DNA of 64,000 bases, taken from contig JACEEZ010009492.1 of assembly GCA_016584305.1 (NCBI GenBank), positions 138,632 to 202,631 of the forward strand. The letters run 5' to 3'. This DNA comes from Chionoecetes opilio. Taxonomy: Eukaryota > Arthropoda > Malacostraca > Decapoda > Majidae. The position numbers were made by a program, and so were the translations under genes. Positions 42,901-53,557 of the stretch are shown here, one piece after another (positions within the stretch are counted from its first letter, which is position 1; each line of letters opens with the position of its first letter). The notes below the pieces were generated by a model, which worked only from the letters and a program-made list of their open reading frames with translations, made no database searches and was not told where the DNA came from.

Positions 42901-43276
42901 ACTCTTTCATTTTTCATATTACTGTGGAAAGGATACAGACCTCTATAATCATGAAATTTCAGTTGCAGAAAATCAGTCATATTCTGTATAAGCCAGCCCT
43001 CACAACTACACCATCTAAGGGTATTAAATCTAACATCTCTGGTGTCACAAATTTGATAATGATATATCATAGATCAGGTGCTACTTTGCAGGGTTATAAT
43101 TGTGAGCCTCAATTCTTACCGGCAGATGCCCCAGTAATGATCACCGTCTTCTTCTTTAGATCAGCAGTGGTAGTGGTCAGCAAACAGCGCCTTCGGTACA
43201 CCAATCCAAACGCAGTCATCATGACTGTGATGGCAAAGACAACAAAAACCACAACGCCTGCTATTGTTTCCCACAT
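33982..43276 (-). CDS. Short-chain dehydrogenase/reductase, retinol dehydrogenase-like (9 exons)
   Basis: This gene encodes an NAD(P)(H)-dependent oxidoreductase of the RDH11-14/DHRS group, probably ER- or mitochondrial-membrane anchored. The exons are 43276-43120, 41729-41637, 41416-41305, 41199-41072, 39392-39310, 39046-38935, 36239-36127, 34515-34426 and 34089-33982, giving 996 nt and 331 aa, close to the usual family length. Residues 5-27 form a hydrophobic N-terminal anchor followed by RRR. The cofactor motif TGASAGIG is at 48-55, a NAG motif (LNAG) at 127-130, a likely catalytic Ser at 179 (VASVMHS), and the YSQSK active site at 207-211. [10 protein letters not shown] follows, as in the family, and the protein ends EEQHY. 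LNAG replaces the more common NNAG, but the essential Asn is kept. The substrate cannot be told from sequence; retinoids, steroids or other lipids are all possible. The introns are full of transposons. Confidence 0.88.
34546..34755. mobile_element. ACCCCTT-family MITE, copy 1
   Basis: A unit of about 210 bases with core TTTCCTTTGCTATAAAAAAT, CAAATTAGTTAGT and GGTCATATCTAT, ending CTCAAGGGGCTAAG. It lies in the last-but-one intron of the dehydrogenase gene. Other copies are listed below. Confidence 0.7.
34981..35290 (+). repeat. tRNA-derived SINE, two head-to-tail copies
   Basis: GCGACCGTGGTGTAACGGTA, then CCGCCCGGCAAGTGG and CCCGGGTTCGATCCCCGAGC occur at 34991-35063 and again at 35190-35263, about 199 bases apart. 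These carry pol III A- and B-box sequences and fold partly like a tRNA. The anticodon loop would read CCGGCAA (anticodon GGC), but position 33 is C rather than the near-universal U, and the acceptor stem is poorly paired. It is best read as a SINE or pseudo-tRNA. Confidence 0.68.
35373..35582. mobile_element. ACCCCTT-family MITE, copy 2
   Basis: It runs from AACCCCTTCACGCCCAGATC to CTCAAGGGGTTAA. This is one of the best preserved copies and useful as the consensus. Confidence 0.78.
36729..37730. mobile_element. ACCCCTT-family MITE, copy 3, split by a LINE
   Basis: The left half (36729-36888) and right half (37672-37730) join across AAAATTGTAT to rebuild the 210-base unit. The LINE copy lies between them, so the MITE is older than that LINE insertion. 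Confidence 0.78.
36890..37672 (-). pseudogene. 5'-truncated copy of LINE A
   Basis: The minus-strand frame ([60 protein letters not shown]) is nearly identical to the end of the plus-strand element at 47408-48299, and an (ATCA)n tail lies at 36890. It is a recent dead-on-arrival copy. Confidence 0.88.
38252..38571. mobile_element. Palindromic MITE with CACCGCAAAAAA ends
   Basis: The arms (GGACAGGGAAAGATGTCTTC, TCGGCGGTATCGATTGA and TTTTCTCGGGT) recur as reverse complement around a loop of about 100 bases. It directly precedes the 18-bp array. Confidence 0.72.
38576..38812. repeat. 18-bp tandem array, about 13 copies
   Basis: The unit AAGTACTCTCCCCAAACA is repeated almost perfectly, with only C/A changes in CTCTMCCC. 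Because 18 is a multiple of three and the unit has no stop in several frames, long hexapeptide-repeat ORFs appear on both strands. Intronic position argues against translation. Confidence 0.92.
39550..40916. mobile_element. PIF/Harbinger-like element, second copy of the composite
   Basis: AGGCCGGTTCACACTGGCC on the left and GGCCAATGTGAACCGCACT on the right are flanked by TAA on both sides. It carries the inner element at 39783-40420 in the same relative place as the copy at 8663-13126, so the two were probably amplified as one unit. Confidence 0.72.
39783..40420. mobile_element. Inner element, short intact copy
   Basis: Ends TACCGTAAATGGCGGTGTAC and GTACGCCGCCATTTATGGTA bound 638 bases. Internal GGTTACCGTACACC and GGCCGACTTATACGGCAAG match the expanded copy at 8962-12847. 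Confidence 0.68.
42102..42766. mobile_element. CCGTAGATAACA-family MITE, copy 1
   Basis: Ends TACCGTAGATAACAGTGAAG and CTTCACTGTTATCTACGGTA, 665 bases, in intron 1 of the dehydrogenase. Terminal TA suggests Tc1/mariner-like insertion. Related copies are at 56855, 60220 and 61548. Confidence 0.75.
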
Positions 43277-43354
43277 CTTGTACCTGAGGATTAATGAGAA
43301 TCATAGAATACTTACATCAATTACTGACCTAGTCAAGATACCATTTATTGCTAT

Positions 43355-43790
43355 ATAAATGATACGGTGGAAGGAATAGATAACTATGTAAGCTTATTCA
43401 CGGATGATGCCAAATTGCTGAGAAAAGTGAAAAAGGAGGAAGATTGTGATCAGCTACAAACAGACCTTGATAAGATATCAGACTGGAGTCAGAGGTTGAA
43501 AATGGAGCTTAATGCAGGGAAATGTAAAGTGGTGGAATTCAGTAAGAGTACAACGAGACTAACGGGGATTACCGAATGGGAAATGAGTACATTAGAAAAA
43601 CAAAAGAAGAAAAAGACCTGAGAGTAACGGTCACTAGCAACCTTACACCATAGAGGCACATCATTAAGATCACAGGTGAGACATATAACATCTTGAGGAA
43701 TATAAGATTGGTGTGGAAATTATCCACCAACCACCTGTGGATATGTGATTATGACCAGACAGTCACACCTACATAATATGCACGCCTCTT
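43355..43790 (+). pseudogene. L2/CR1-like LINE fragment
   Basis: The plus-strand frame contains NYVSLFTDDAKLLRKVK (a degenerate YADDAKL catalytic box), DWSQRLKMELNAGKCKVVEF, then after a frameshift DLRVTVTSN and KITGETYNILRNIR. It is truncated at both ends. Confidence 0.75.
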
Positions 43791-43802
43791 AATACACACA
43801 TA

Positions 43803-44240
43803 CAGGGAAGTCCCGTTATACGAGCATTCGGTATACGAGAAATCAATGATACGAGCTGAGTAAATTAGGGTCTATTTTCAATATTCGAGATCGAAAATCC
43901 AAAGCCAAGACATTCAAACATTGTGTTTGTTGTGTTTGGTATAGTTTTGTAGCGGTCCCAAGGTAAGGGCCTCACACCTGGCTAATTACCCCTAAATGTC
44001 AGGCCGCACACCTGGCTAATTACCCTTCAGGTCACGCCTTAATTGGGGTGACCTGACTGGGGTCAACCAAAATCCCCCTCTGTCCAGCCCGGGATTCCTG
44101 TATTCAGGATGGTGTGAGAGGAACACAGGGAGAGGAGGAGTGGTGTTCCTCTCACTGTAGTGGTTGGTAGGTAACTGACTGAATACAGGACTCCCGGGCT
44201 GGACATAGGGAGATTTTGGTTGACCCCAGTCAGGTCACCC
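43803..44240. mobile_element. pogo/Tigger-like MITE, truncated
   Basis: It begins CAGGGAAGTCCCGTTATACG after TA and matches 9929-10699, but stops where LINE A begins. The region 43960-44235 holds repeated CAGGTCACNCC and TGACTGGGGTCAACC segments in both orientations. Confidence 0.62.
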
Positions 44241-44243
44241 TAA

Positions 44244-45410
44244 GTGCTCGGTGCTCTCGGGGACCCTGTAGAACTGTGGAATACCTTCAAAAGTGAAACT
44301 CTACAGGCTGCCAAGGAGTGTATTGGGGAGCGCCCGAGGTCAAGGCATGGTTTTGTCTCGACGGAGATGCTGGAGAAAATTGAGGAGAGTCGCGCTGCCA
44401 GGCTGGCTGGGAACCGGGACCAGCACAGGGCTCTGTCACGCCGGACTAGAACCCTCCTGGGGAGAGACAAGGAGAGGTATGTCAGGAGTCTCGCTGAGGA
44501 TGTCGAGGGTCATTTGAACGCTAATGACCTCCGACCCGCCTACCGAGCCCTGAAGAAGCTCCGTTCCAAGTCTCCTTCTCGGGCGAGTGCTATTCGAACA
44601 GCAGATGGGCGCCTCGTGTCGGACATGGATGGGCAGATGGCTCGTTGGGCTGAGTACTTTGGGCAGTTGTTCACGGTGGACCCTCCAACTGAGCAGCTTC
44701 ACACCACTGGGTTACAGGCAGTGGATGCCGATCCTCCCATTGACGAAACCGCACCCTCTCTTGACGAAGTCAGAGAGGCTGTAGCAAAGTTGAGGGGTGG
44801 AAAGGCAGCTGGTGTTTGTAATATCAGTGCGGAGCTCCTCAAAGCTGGGGGTGAGGCCATGATCCGCGGGTTGCATGCTGTCCTGACTGCCGTGTGGCAA
44901 TCACGTACCATTCCTCCTGACTGGAAAAGGGGGCTGGTCGTCCCTATCTGGAAAGGGAAAGGGGACCGTCAGGACTGCAACAATTACCGCGGTATTACAC
45001 TGCTCAGCGTACCAGGCAAGGTGCTTGCCCATCTATTGCTGACACGGATTCGCAGTCATCTGGTGAAGCATCAGAGACCTCAGCAGTCTGGGTTCACGCC
45101 TGGTAAGTCAACAACGGACCGTATCCTAGCGCTTCGTGTCCTGATGGAACGCCGACGTGAGTCTCGACAGGGGATGCTTGCAGCCTATGTTGACCTCAAG
45201 AAGGCGTTTGACTCAGTGCATCGTGAGTCACTTGGGGATCTTCTGCGACTTCGAGGGATTCCTGCAAGGACTATTGGTTTGATAACTGGTCTGTATTCTG
45301 GGACTGAGTGTGCTGTGAAGTGTGGGGCAGGTGTATCTAGCTTCTTTCCTGTGAATACAGGAGTGAGGCAAGGGTGCGTCCTTGCCCCATCACTTTTCAA
45401 CGCTTGTATG
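44244..45410 (+). mobile_element. LINE A, 5' part of the reverse transcriptase ORF
   Basis: The open frame has AVAKLRGGKAAGVCNISAEL, PPDWKRGLVVPIWKGKGDRQ, CNNYRGITLLSVPGKVLAHL, QQSGFTPGKSTTDRI, YVDLKKAFDSVHRESL and VNTGVRQGCVLAPSLFNACM, the standard RT blocks of an RTE-like element. It breaks at 45410 and resumes at 47408 with DWVL. The piece is uninterrupted by stops, so it is fairly young. Confidence 0.85.
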
Positions 45411-47403
45411 CTTTGTGACGTGGCAAGAAGAAAGAAATTCAAGCTATACGTTACGTTTGTCGACTTTTCACAGGCGTATGATAAGGTGCCATGCGATGTT
45501 TTGTTTGGTGTTTTAAAGCGTATAGGATGTGGTGCTACCATGTTGTTGGCCTTAGCTGCTATGTAAAGGCTTACGCACTCTGTTATTGGCTCCGCAATTG
45601 TCTCAGCTGCTGTAGGCGTGCGTCAGGGATCTCCGACATCATGTTTATTATTCATAATATTTGTGAATGATTTGATTAGATTAATCAAGCAGAACTGTGA
45701 CATGGATGGCTTCCTGGCATGGTTGCATGTACTCGTCCTCATGGATGATACTGTGCTCTTATCCACAAGTAGAGAAAATATGATACATAAAATTAGACTT
45801 CTGAATTAGTTTTGTACGTCACATAGGATGAAAATCAACAGGAGCAAGACTAAATTTTTTGTGGTCAATGGGAATGATGCAGACAGGGAAGCCATGCACG
45901 TCGATGATGTAAGTGTGAGTGCGTACGAGCATTATATATATTTAGGCAGCCCCTTTGCTGCTGATGGTTCAACAAGTATAGCCATTAAGCTGCATGCACA
46001 GAGTAAGATGTGTCACGCACTTAAGTTTATATCTTTTATCAGTAAAAATAATGATATTCCTTTCTTGGTCAAGTGTAAAGTGTTTCAAGCGGCCTTCATG
46101 TCGACTATTTTATACGGGTGTGAATCTTGGTTGAATGGCGATATGAAACCTGTCAACAAATTATACATGTGGTGTATCAAGCAGATGTTGGGTGTTAGGA
46201 AGACAACATGTAACGAGCTGTGTTTAGCGGAGCTCGGCTATCCCCCTTTACGTGCTCTCATCCTGGCTAAACAGCGCAAGTTTTTCAGTGAAATGTGGAG
46301 AGAGAGAAGGGGAATGGCTGACGATCCTCTGGTTCATGCCATGCGTATCACGCTCAGTCACGCCTGTCATACCTCACGCTATATTAGAGACATTCTCAAC
46401 AACGAAAGGGACGATGTGCATATTGCCATGGAAGAAATGAAAGCAAAAATATTAACATCACAGTCGAATGGAATGCAACTATATTCATCGATTAAACCTG
46501 ACCTTTCTGTACATGAAATATATAGATCAAAAGTAAAAGTTAATGAAACAGAAAGAATCTCATGGACTCGCTTTAGAGTGAGTGCGCACTCTCTCGCTGT
46601 TGAGGAGGGGGCGATGGAATCGGCGAGGCAGAGGTCATCTGCCACTAGAAGAACGTCTGTGTTCCTGTGGACACATTCAAACTGAGCAACATGTTGTAAG
46701 GGATTGCGTTAGAACATCAAATATACGCCAACAATTTGATGTGTCGACGTTTGAAAACTTAATGCTGGAGAGGAATGACTTTGCCACTGTATGACTATCG
46801 TACACCGTATCCTTTCAGAATTTATATAATTCTTTGTTTTATGTTAGTATTTAGTTCTTGTTTGTTTTACTACTCGTATTTTCGTCTTTGATGTTTTATT
46901 GCTTGTCTGATTTTATTGATGTTTTGTGGTAGTCGTGATGGCGTTTTTTTGTGTGTAGTTTTCCTTTTTTTATAAAAAAGAAACTATAATAGTTGTTAAT
47001 ATTCCATTTTAGTATTTTCCATTTTTTAGTATTCCGTTTTAGTATTTCATGTTTTTTGTATTAAGTTTTAGTATTTTCAGTATTTTAGTATTCAGTTTTT
47101 AATTGTTTATTGCTTGTTTAGGTTTTTACAAATTTATTGTAGTTTTCATCGATTCTTTTTCATTGATGCTCATAATTATTGCACTGATTTTTGTAAAAGG
47201 AAAAATTTCTTGCGTTTTAGTGTTTGAGTGATGATTCAAGACCTTATTATCAGAAAGTAGATTTGAAGGATTATATGTGCACATGTGAGAAACAGTTTTT
47301 TGTAAACTTTACTGTTAAAACACTTTTGTGGACCATTTAACTGATTATGTGTTGTTGCACAAGCTTTGTAAACTGTGGTCAATAAATTATCTATCTATCT
47401 ATC
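45411..47403 (+). mobile_element. LINE B, inserted in LINE A
   Basis: A different, 5'-truncated non-LTR element. It reads KLYVTFVDFSQAYDKVPCDV, VGVRQGSPTSCLLFIIFVND, VLMDDTVLLSTSREN, MKINRSKTKFFVVNG, ILYGCESWLNGDMKPVNKLY and, after a frameshift near 46610, HLPLEERLCSCGHIQTEQHV. Internal stops (near 45564 and 45807) show decay. A non-coding 3' end of about 600 bases closes with an (ATCT)n tail. TATG at both borders is a likely short target duplication. Confidence 0.83.
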
Positions 47404-47407
47404 TATG

Positions 47408-48299
47408 GACTGGGTATTGGACAAGGTTGTAGATCAAAGTGATTGTGGAGCATCCGTCGGCAACACCAAGATCACTGATCTTGTTTTTGCCGATGATGCA
47501 GTAATCTTTGCTGAGTCGCTGGAGGTCCTGGTGATTGCTCTCGAGGCGCTGCACGAGGAGGCAAAGCCTTTGGGACTTGAGGTCTCCTGGCTCAAGACCA
47601 AGGTCCAGGTGTTTGGAGACTTACTAGATGAAGCAGTACAGTCTGTTCATGCATGTGGCGAGGACATTGAGATCTTGGAAAGTTTTACATACCTTGGTAG
47701 CGCAGTCCATAATGACGGCGGGTCACGTCAAGAAGTCTTACGGCGGATTGGCATAGCCCACGGTGTTATGGACTCGCTCAGCGGGAGTATTTGGCGTTGT
47801 CGGTACCTGTGCAGAAGGACAAAGATCCGGATCTTCAAGTCGCTTGTGATCCCTGTCTTACTCTATGGTTGTGAGACATGGACACTAAATAGTGACTTGA
47901 AGAGACGAATCAATGCCTTTGGTAATAAGTGTCTTCACAGAATCATGGGGTATCGCTGGGATGATTACGTGTCAAATCCGCGATTGGACCGTGAGACTGA
48001 ATCGAGGCCTATTACCTGCATAGTCCGTCAGTGCCAACTTCGGCTATATGGGCATGTGGCACGCTACCCTGAAACTGATCCTTCCCATCGGGTTGTATCT
48101 GTAAGAGACAATTCGGCGTGGAGGAGGCCAAGGGGGCGTCCACAAGGCTCGTGGCTGGGGCAAGTTGATGTTTCTTGTCGAGAGCTGCTTGGTATGGGAA
48201 AGGAGCCTGCATGGGAACTCGCGCGTGGTGACCCCCGGGAGTGGCGTCGTAGGGTGGGCGAGGCGACGCGCCCCCCGGCGTATGCCCCCAATGATTGAT
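47408..48299 (+). mobile_element. LINE A, 3' part
   Basis: It starts DWVLDKVVDQSDCGASVGNT, carries the catalytic [31 protein letters not shown] and [15 protein letters not shown], and ends APND before a (GATT)n tail at 48287-48305. Joined to 44244-45410 across the LINE B insertion it restores the RT frame exactly. Confidence 0.87.
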
Positions 48300-48303
48300 T
48301 GAT

Positions 48304-49002
48304 TGATAAAATAGGTAACGCCGCTAAATAAGTAGCGCCTTACCTCACCCCCCCGCCGTTCCTTACTTATTTACCACAAAATACTCCTTTATAAGTGATT
48401 AACCAGGACGTGTGTGGTAGTGTGGTTGCTGGAGGTACTGGAGGAGACAGGAGAGAAAGGAAGAAGGCATTAGTGTAGTGATTAGTTAGTAAGAGCAAGC
48501 AAGGCATTAAGTGATCTAGTTCTGTACACGTCTTATGTCTATGTTAAGTGTGCTTATATGTATGACAAGGCAGGTGAAGGGATTATCTAGTTAAAAACTT
48601 CCATCTGTCTCTCGATTAGTCTTCTTCTTCTTGTGATCTTTGACGCTTAGTATCGCTTCATAGGTCCTCTTCAAACTTCGTCTCCTTCGTTAACAGGTTT
48701 GTCAACTCTTCCCTTGTCTGTTTCACCTGGGATACTAAAACATTTTCATTAGTTTTGGTCTGTGTGAGTGAGGGCGTCAGCTGATGGTTATGTGACAGTG
48801 TTATACGGCAATCTCTTCTCTCTTGTCTCCTCCAGTACCTCCAGCAACCACAGTACCACACACGTCCTGGTTAATCACTTACAATTATAATTAATAATTT
48901 ACAAAATACTCTTTAATAACGAGTATTTTGTGGTAAATAAGTAAGGAATGGCGGGGGGGTGAAGTAAGGCGCTACTTATTTCGCGGCGTTACCTATTTTA
49001 TG
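48304..49002. mobile_element. Foldback element with long inverted arms
   Basis: ATAGGTAACGCCGCTAAATA starts an arm of about 160 bases that returns as reverse complement at about 48800-49002. The arms share CCAGGACGTGTGTGGTA and CCTCCAGTACCTCCAGCA. The interior is non-coding. It abuts the LINE A tail. Confidence 0.72.
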
Positions 49003-49096
49003 CAACACCGGCCATTGCTGGTATTTAATACCTGAATGCAGAAACACGGGTAAAAGTTGATTAAATGTATATATTGGGTGCTGTAATATCAAAATC

Positions 49097-49193
49097 AAGA
49101 ACTGGAACTGTCACCGAAAATAGGAACACTCGCCGACTTGAAAAATTGGAACACTCGCCGATGTCGGCGAGAATTCCTATCAGTGACAGTTCC
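49097..49193. mobile_element. Small hairpin MITE
   Basis: GGAACTGTCACCGAAAATAG pairs with the end CTATCAGTGACAGTTCC, and the middle has CTCGCCGATGTCGGCGAG. About 95 bases. Confidence 0.55.
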
Positions 49194-49679
49194 AGGTACC
49201 GTTTGGACTTCACACAATCATTCAACGGTTTGAAACAACTGCTTGAACACAGTCGGGTACTCCATCTCTCACATCAGTGCCTGTAAGACACTGCTGCTGT
49301 ATGTACATATACAAAGCAACGCCTGCACCAGTCATCAGACTGCACATCTTCACAGCTGATCGGGGAGGCCACCCTGATACCAATGCTTTCGTTGTTTCTA
49401 CACTACAAATGGTTGACAGACACTGATTATATGAATGACCTGTCTGTACAGAACCAGCATTTACATACCTTGGTGAGTAATGAGTATAGAAGAGGAAGGA
49501 ATGGCACTAGCCGCCGGCTTGTCAAGTGAGTGCACGTAGACGGTAGAGTCTTTTCCTTATCACAACAATCGCACTCGACTGTTGAATCGCTTCGGAAGAC
49601 TTCCTTCAGTTCTAGGTATCTCATTTTCCTTTTTTAAGCATCACATTGTTTAGACTCTCTCTCTCTCTCTCTCTGTATA

Positions 49680-49864
<185 letters not shown>

Positions 49865-49929
49865 CAGCCGCGCAGCGCCGCTGTAGCGGTGCAGGAGGTT
49901 TGGTTAGCCAGAAGGTTGTGTTTTCGGAT

Positions 49930-50780
49930 GCCATGTAGGGCGCCAGAGGTACGATGATTACTTTTCATTTCATCCCGCCGCGCGGAGAGGCAACAGCTTG
50001 CTCCCGGCTCCTGCCTCACCTCAGCCGACCCCACGGCCGGAGATTTCCGTGGCGGAGTTAATTCGCCGTAGGATACTCTGGGTGGATTTACCCACCCATC
50101 TTCATCATTTATACATTTTTTCTCATCTTCACTGTCTTTCTTAAGTAAAATCTTTTGCGTCGTATTACCCAGTAATGTGAATATATATAAGCACACTCGA
50201 TGAGAGACGAATCTTCTTGTAAATCAAGGAAGCGTAGCTTTGCTTGTTACGGTTGCATGTATACAGGGCGTGGCGTTCTGTCAGGAGGCCTTGCCTTGCA
50301 TTCCTCTGTCACCGGGCAGCGCGGTATCTCAACATGTAACGGCAGCATGTTATTTCTCCGTCAGGAGGCCGCCTGACACACCTCAGTCACGGGGAAGCGA
50401 GACCAGCTGAGCAGCGGGCCTCTCTCAACTGCCTGTTGTTCTTCGTCAGGTGGCAGCCTGTCCCTCCACAATATCGGTGTAATGCATCTCACCATGTAGC
50501 GACATGATTTGTTCTCCGTCAGGAAGCAGCCTAGCTGCCATTCCTCAGTCAAGAGGCAGCTCGGCATATCTCACCATGTAGCGACCTCATTTTGTTCTCA
50601 TTATTTTTTACATTATTTCTCACCTTCACTGTCTTTTTTACGTATATCTTTTTCGTCTCGTTACACAGATGTGAATTGATATAAGCGCACTCGATGAGAT
50701 ACTTAATTACTGTACGAATCCTATAGTTGTAAATAAAGGTAGCGTAGCTTTGCTGTTAACATTTGGCCTTCCTTGTCTAC
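49930..50780. repeat. LTR-like or promoter-like repeat region
   Basis: A block of about 60 bases with TATATATAAGCACACTCGAT then GAGAGACGAATC occurs at 50181 and, diverged, at 50672; a third piece is at 51371. The first two are each followed by GTAGCGTAGCTTTGCT, and the second also has AATAAAG. The TATA-like box, downstream AATAAA and GC-rich imperfect repeats between copies resemble a retroelement LTR with internal duplication, but no pol gene is nearby. Confidence 0.4.
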
Positions 50781-51760
50781 CTAGTACATGTAGCTATAGG
50801 TGGCAGGGCATGACAGGTTCTGGCTTTCCGTTTGTTCCCCTTTCTAAATGAATTAAGTTTTAATTTTCAGTGATTGCATTTATTTATATATTCACTTCCT
50901 CTTATCTGAGGAAATCTTCGTATTGAAGTCGTCATCGGTATAGCTGGTATTTCATAGTAGCCTACTATATAGGCTATAATTAACTTGAGCTTATCTAGAA
51001 TGGAAATTCATTCTCACACAAAATGCACCATGCATATATGGTGAGCAGCTAGTTGGTGGAAGTAAAAAAAATCTGCTCTAGCTGACTCTTATCACTTTAA
51101 ATTTAGTCTAGACTACGGTAGCCGTTCCTATATGCCCTATAGTGAACCTGGAACTGTTGAGTACAGTAAGGTTTTATGCTTGAAATGTAATGTACACATC
51201 CTAAGGATGCAGAAACTGCCGGATGCTAATTTGCATTTGTTGAGCAATTCGCATAATTGACCCTAATTAGCACATTCGTATTATCTTCCTTATTAAGCCG
51301 CCTATATAATTTTTTCAGAAACTGACGCATAGGAGAGTGATATGTTGAGTGATTAATGTAATCATTACTGAATATATATAAGCACACTCGATGAGAGACG
51401 AATCTTCTTGTTATATTGTATTGATGCATGATGGAAGAGCTCTCCCACGAGAGAGATGTCAAGATATGAAGAATGAAGTAAGATGAGAGACAGGAGGAGT
51501 GTGGATAGACTGATGGAGTAGCTCCTGTGGTAGTGTGCGGAGTGGAGGAATGACAGTCGTGTGGCTGAAAGTGTAAAAATAATTCTTGGAGGGCGCGCAT
51601 GATAGGAGAGATAATGAGAGGCAAGAGTCCCCTTAATTGTGAGGGAACCGGCCTGACTATGGTTCTGGCAGAGGTAGGAGAGGAAAATGGAACCCATTGA
51701 TTAGAGTAAATGAGACTATAAAGATATATATAAATATTCCATTCTGATTAAAACCTAACA
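50780..51760. other. Unassigned DNA
   Basis: No gene recognised. It contains the third copy of the CACTCGATGAGAGACG block at 51384. Confidence 0.45.
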
Positions 51761-51765
51761 CAAAG

Positions 51766-52245
51766 GGAAAAGTTTAATAGGGGAAAGTTTAAGAGGGAAA
51801 AGTTTAATAGGGAAAAGTTTAATAGGGAAAAGTTTAATAGGGAAAAGTTTAAGAGGGAAAAGTTTAAGAGGGAAAAGTTTAATAGGGAAAAGTTTAAGAG
51901 GGAAAAGTTTAAGAGGGAAAAGTTTAATAGGGAAAAGTTTAAGAGGGAAAAGTTTAATAGGGAAAAGTTTAAGAGGGAAAAGTTTAAGAGGGAAAAGTTT
52001 AAGAGGGAAAAGTTTAATAGGGAAAAGTTTAAGGGGAAATATAATAGGGGAAAAACGTTAAGAGGGGAAAGTTTTAAGAGGGAAAAAGTTTAAAATAGGG
52101 TGAAAGTAAGAGGGAAAAGTGTAAATAAGGGCAAAAGTTTATTTAAATAGGGAAAAGAAGTTTAATAGGAAAAGGTAATAGGAAAGTTTAAGCGGGAAAA
52201 GTGTTAATAGGGAAAAGTTTTAAGAGGGAAAAAGTTAATAGGGGA
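51766..52245. repeat. 15-bp tandem array, about 30 copies
   Basis: The unit is AKAGGGAAAAGTTTA, where K is G or T. The first 18 copies are near perfect and alternate irregularly between the G and T types; later copies carry indels. Confidence 0.92.
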
Positions 52246-52422
52246 AATACTAAAACACACAAACTAGATACAATAGTAACTTTACGTTCAATGAGTTATT
52301 ATTTATTTATGTTGAAGAGAAGACAAGCATTTGAGTACATAAATCCTTTATTATTTGCATTTAGTGTTAAATTATTTTCCATTATTATTGAAGATTCTTA
52401 AGCTTGTATTCAATCAGCGACC

Positions 52423-52498
52423 ATGTGTGTGTGTGGGTGTGGGTGTGGGTGTGTGTGTGTGTATGTGTGTGTGTGTGTGTGTGAGTGTGTGTGTGCGT
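52423..52498. repeat. GT microsatellite
   Basis: (TG)n with GGGTGT variants. Confidence 0.9.
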
Positions 52499-52667
52499 TA
52501 ATCATATTTTCGCCACAATTAAGATATACAATATCCATAACTCAGGATTCATGAAAATAATTAATATACAGAAGAGAGTTTGTTGCAAAGTTTTGATACT
52601 GGCAATTATATCTTAGATTATATATATATGCATCTCATACTCCTCTATCTCTATATATCATCTACTC

Positions 52668-52686
52668 TAATCTCTCTCTCTCTCAT

Positions 52687-52738
<52 letters not shown>

Positions 52739-52769
52739 CTCTCTTCCTCTCTCTCTCCTCTCTCTCCTC

Positions 52770-52802
<33 letters not shown>

Positions 52803-52847
52803 TTTCTCGACCTCTCTCTCTCTCTCTCCTTCTTCTCTGCTCTCTCG

Positions 52848-52884
<37 letters not shown>

Positions 52885-52900
52885 CTCTCTCTCTCACACA
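52668..52900. repeat. CT microsatellite
   Basis: (CT)n with CTCC interruptions; Leu-Ser and Arg-Glu ORFs here are artefacts. Confidence 0.95.
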
Positions 52901-53125
52901 CACTCAATTATAATCTGCTGGAAATAATAGTAAAAGTTATTTTGGCTTTTACACCTATAACGTATTATATTAATCTAACTTATTTTTCCTGTAAACCACA
53001 CCATTGTAGATTGTTGAGGAAAAAACCTCATTACAAATGTAATCAAAAAAGTGTTTAATGAAGATGAATACAAGTATAATTAATAGAATCCAATAGAACA
53101 CACAAAGAAAGATCAGTAGTTAACA

Positions 53126-53200
53126 TAAGACCATAAGGAAGCTACAAGAGGCTGGGAGGGAGACCTACACGTGGGTACAGTTCCCTGTTACTTAAAACTA
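53126..53200. repeat. Dispersed retroposon 3'-end repeat, copy 2
   Basis: ACATAAGACCATAAGGAAGC and GACCTACACGTGGGTACAG match 21525-21600. A third copy is at 53596-53665. Confidence 0.5.
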
Positions 53201-53349
53201 CCCCTACTATCACCTTTCATTCCCCATCCATACTCTGTCCCGCTCCTTTTTAAAGCTCCATAATGACTCACACTAACTACCTGGACAACTGAGTCCATTC
53301 CAATCATTTGCCACCCTATTGTGAACCAAGTTTGTCCTATTCCAATTTC

Positions 53350-53557
53350 AAACCCCTTCACGCCAAGATCTTTCCTTTGCTATAAAAAATCAGTCTGTTG
53401 TTAGCCATAAAAGTGACCGAATTATACCAACAATTAGCTAGGGGACAAGGATACTAACCGGTCATCTTATAAAAAACATTGCTTATGTATTAAAAAATCA
53501 TCTATAATGGTGGTTTAAAAGTACAATGGAAATTAGTTCTGGGCCTCAAGGGTTAAA
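53350..53557. mobile_element. ACCCCTT-family MITE, copy 4
   Basis: AACCCCTTCACGCCAAGATC to GGGCCTCAAGGGTTAAA, with several small indels relative to copy 2. Confidence 0.7.

Noticed and set aside
42852..43358. 168-codon plus-strand ORF
   Set aside because: It runs antisense to exon 1 of the dehydrogenase and has no family resemblance.
51766..52245. CRISPR-like array (also considered for 38576-38812 and 60822-61290)
   Set aside because: Units are directly adjacent with no unique spacers, and the DNA is eukaryotic. These are minisatellites.
52580..52927. Leu-Ser and Arg-Glu repeat ORFs
   Set aside because: Translations of (CT)n.
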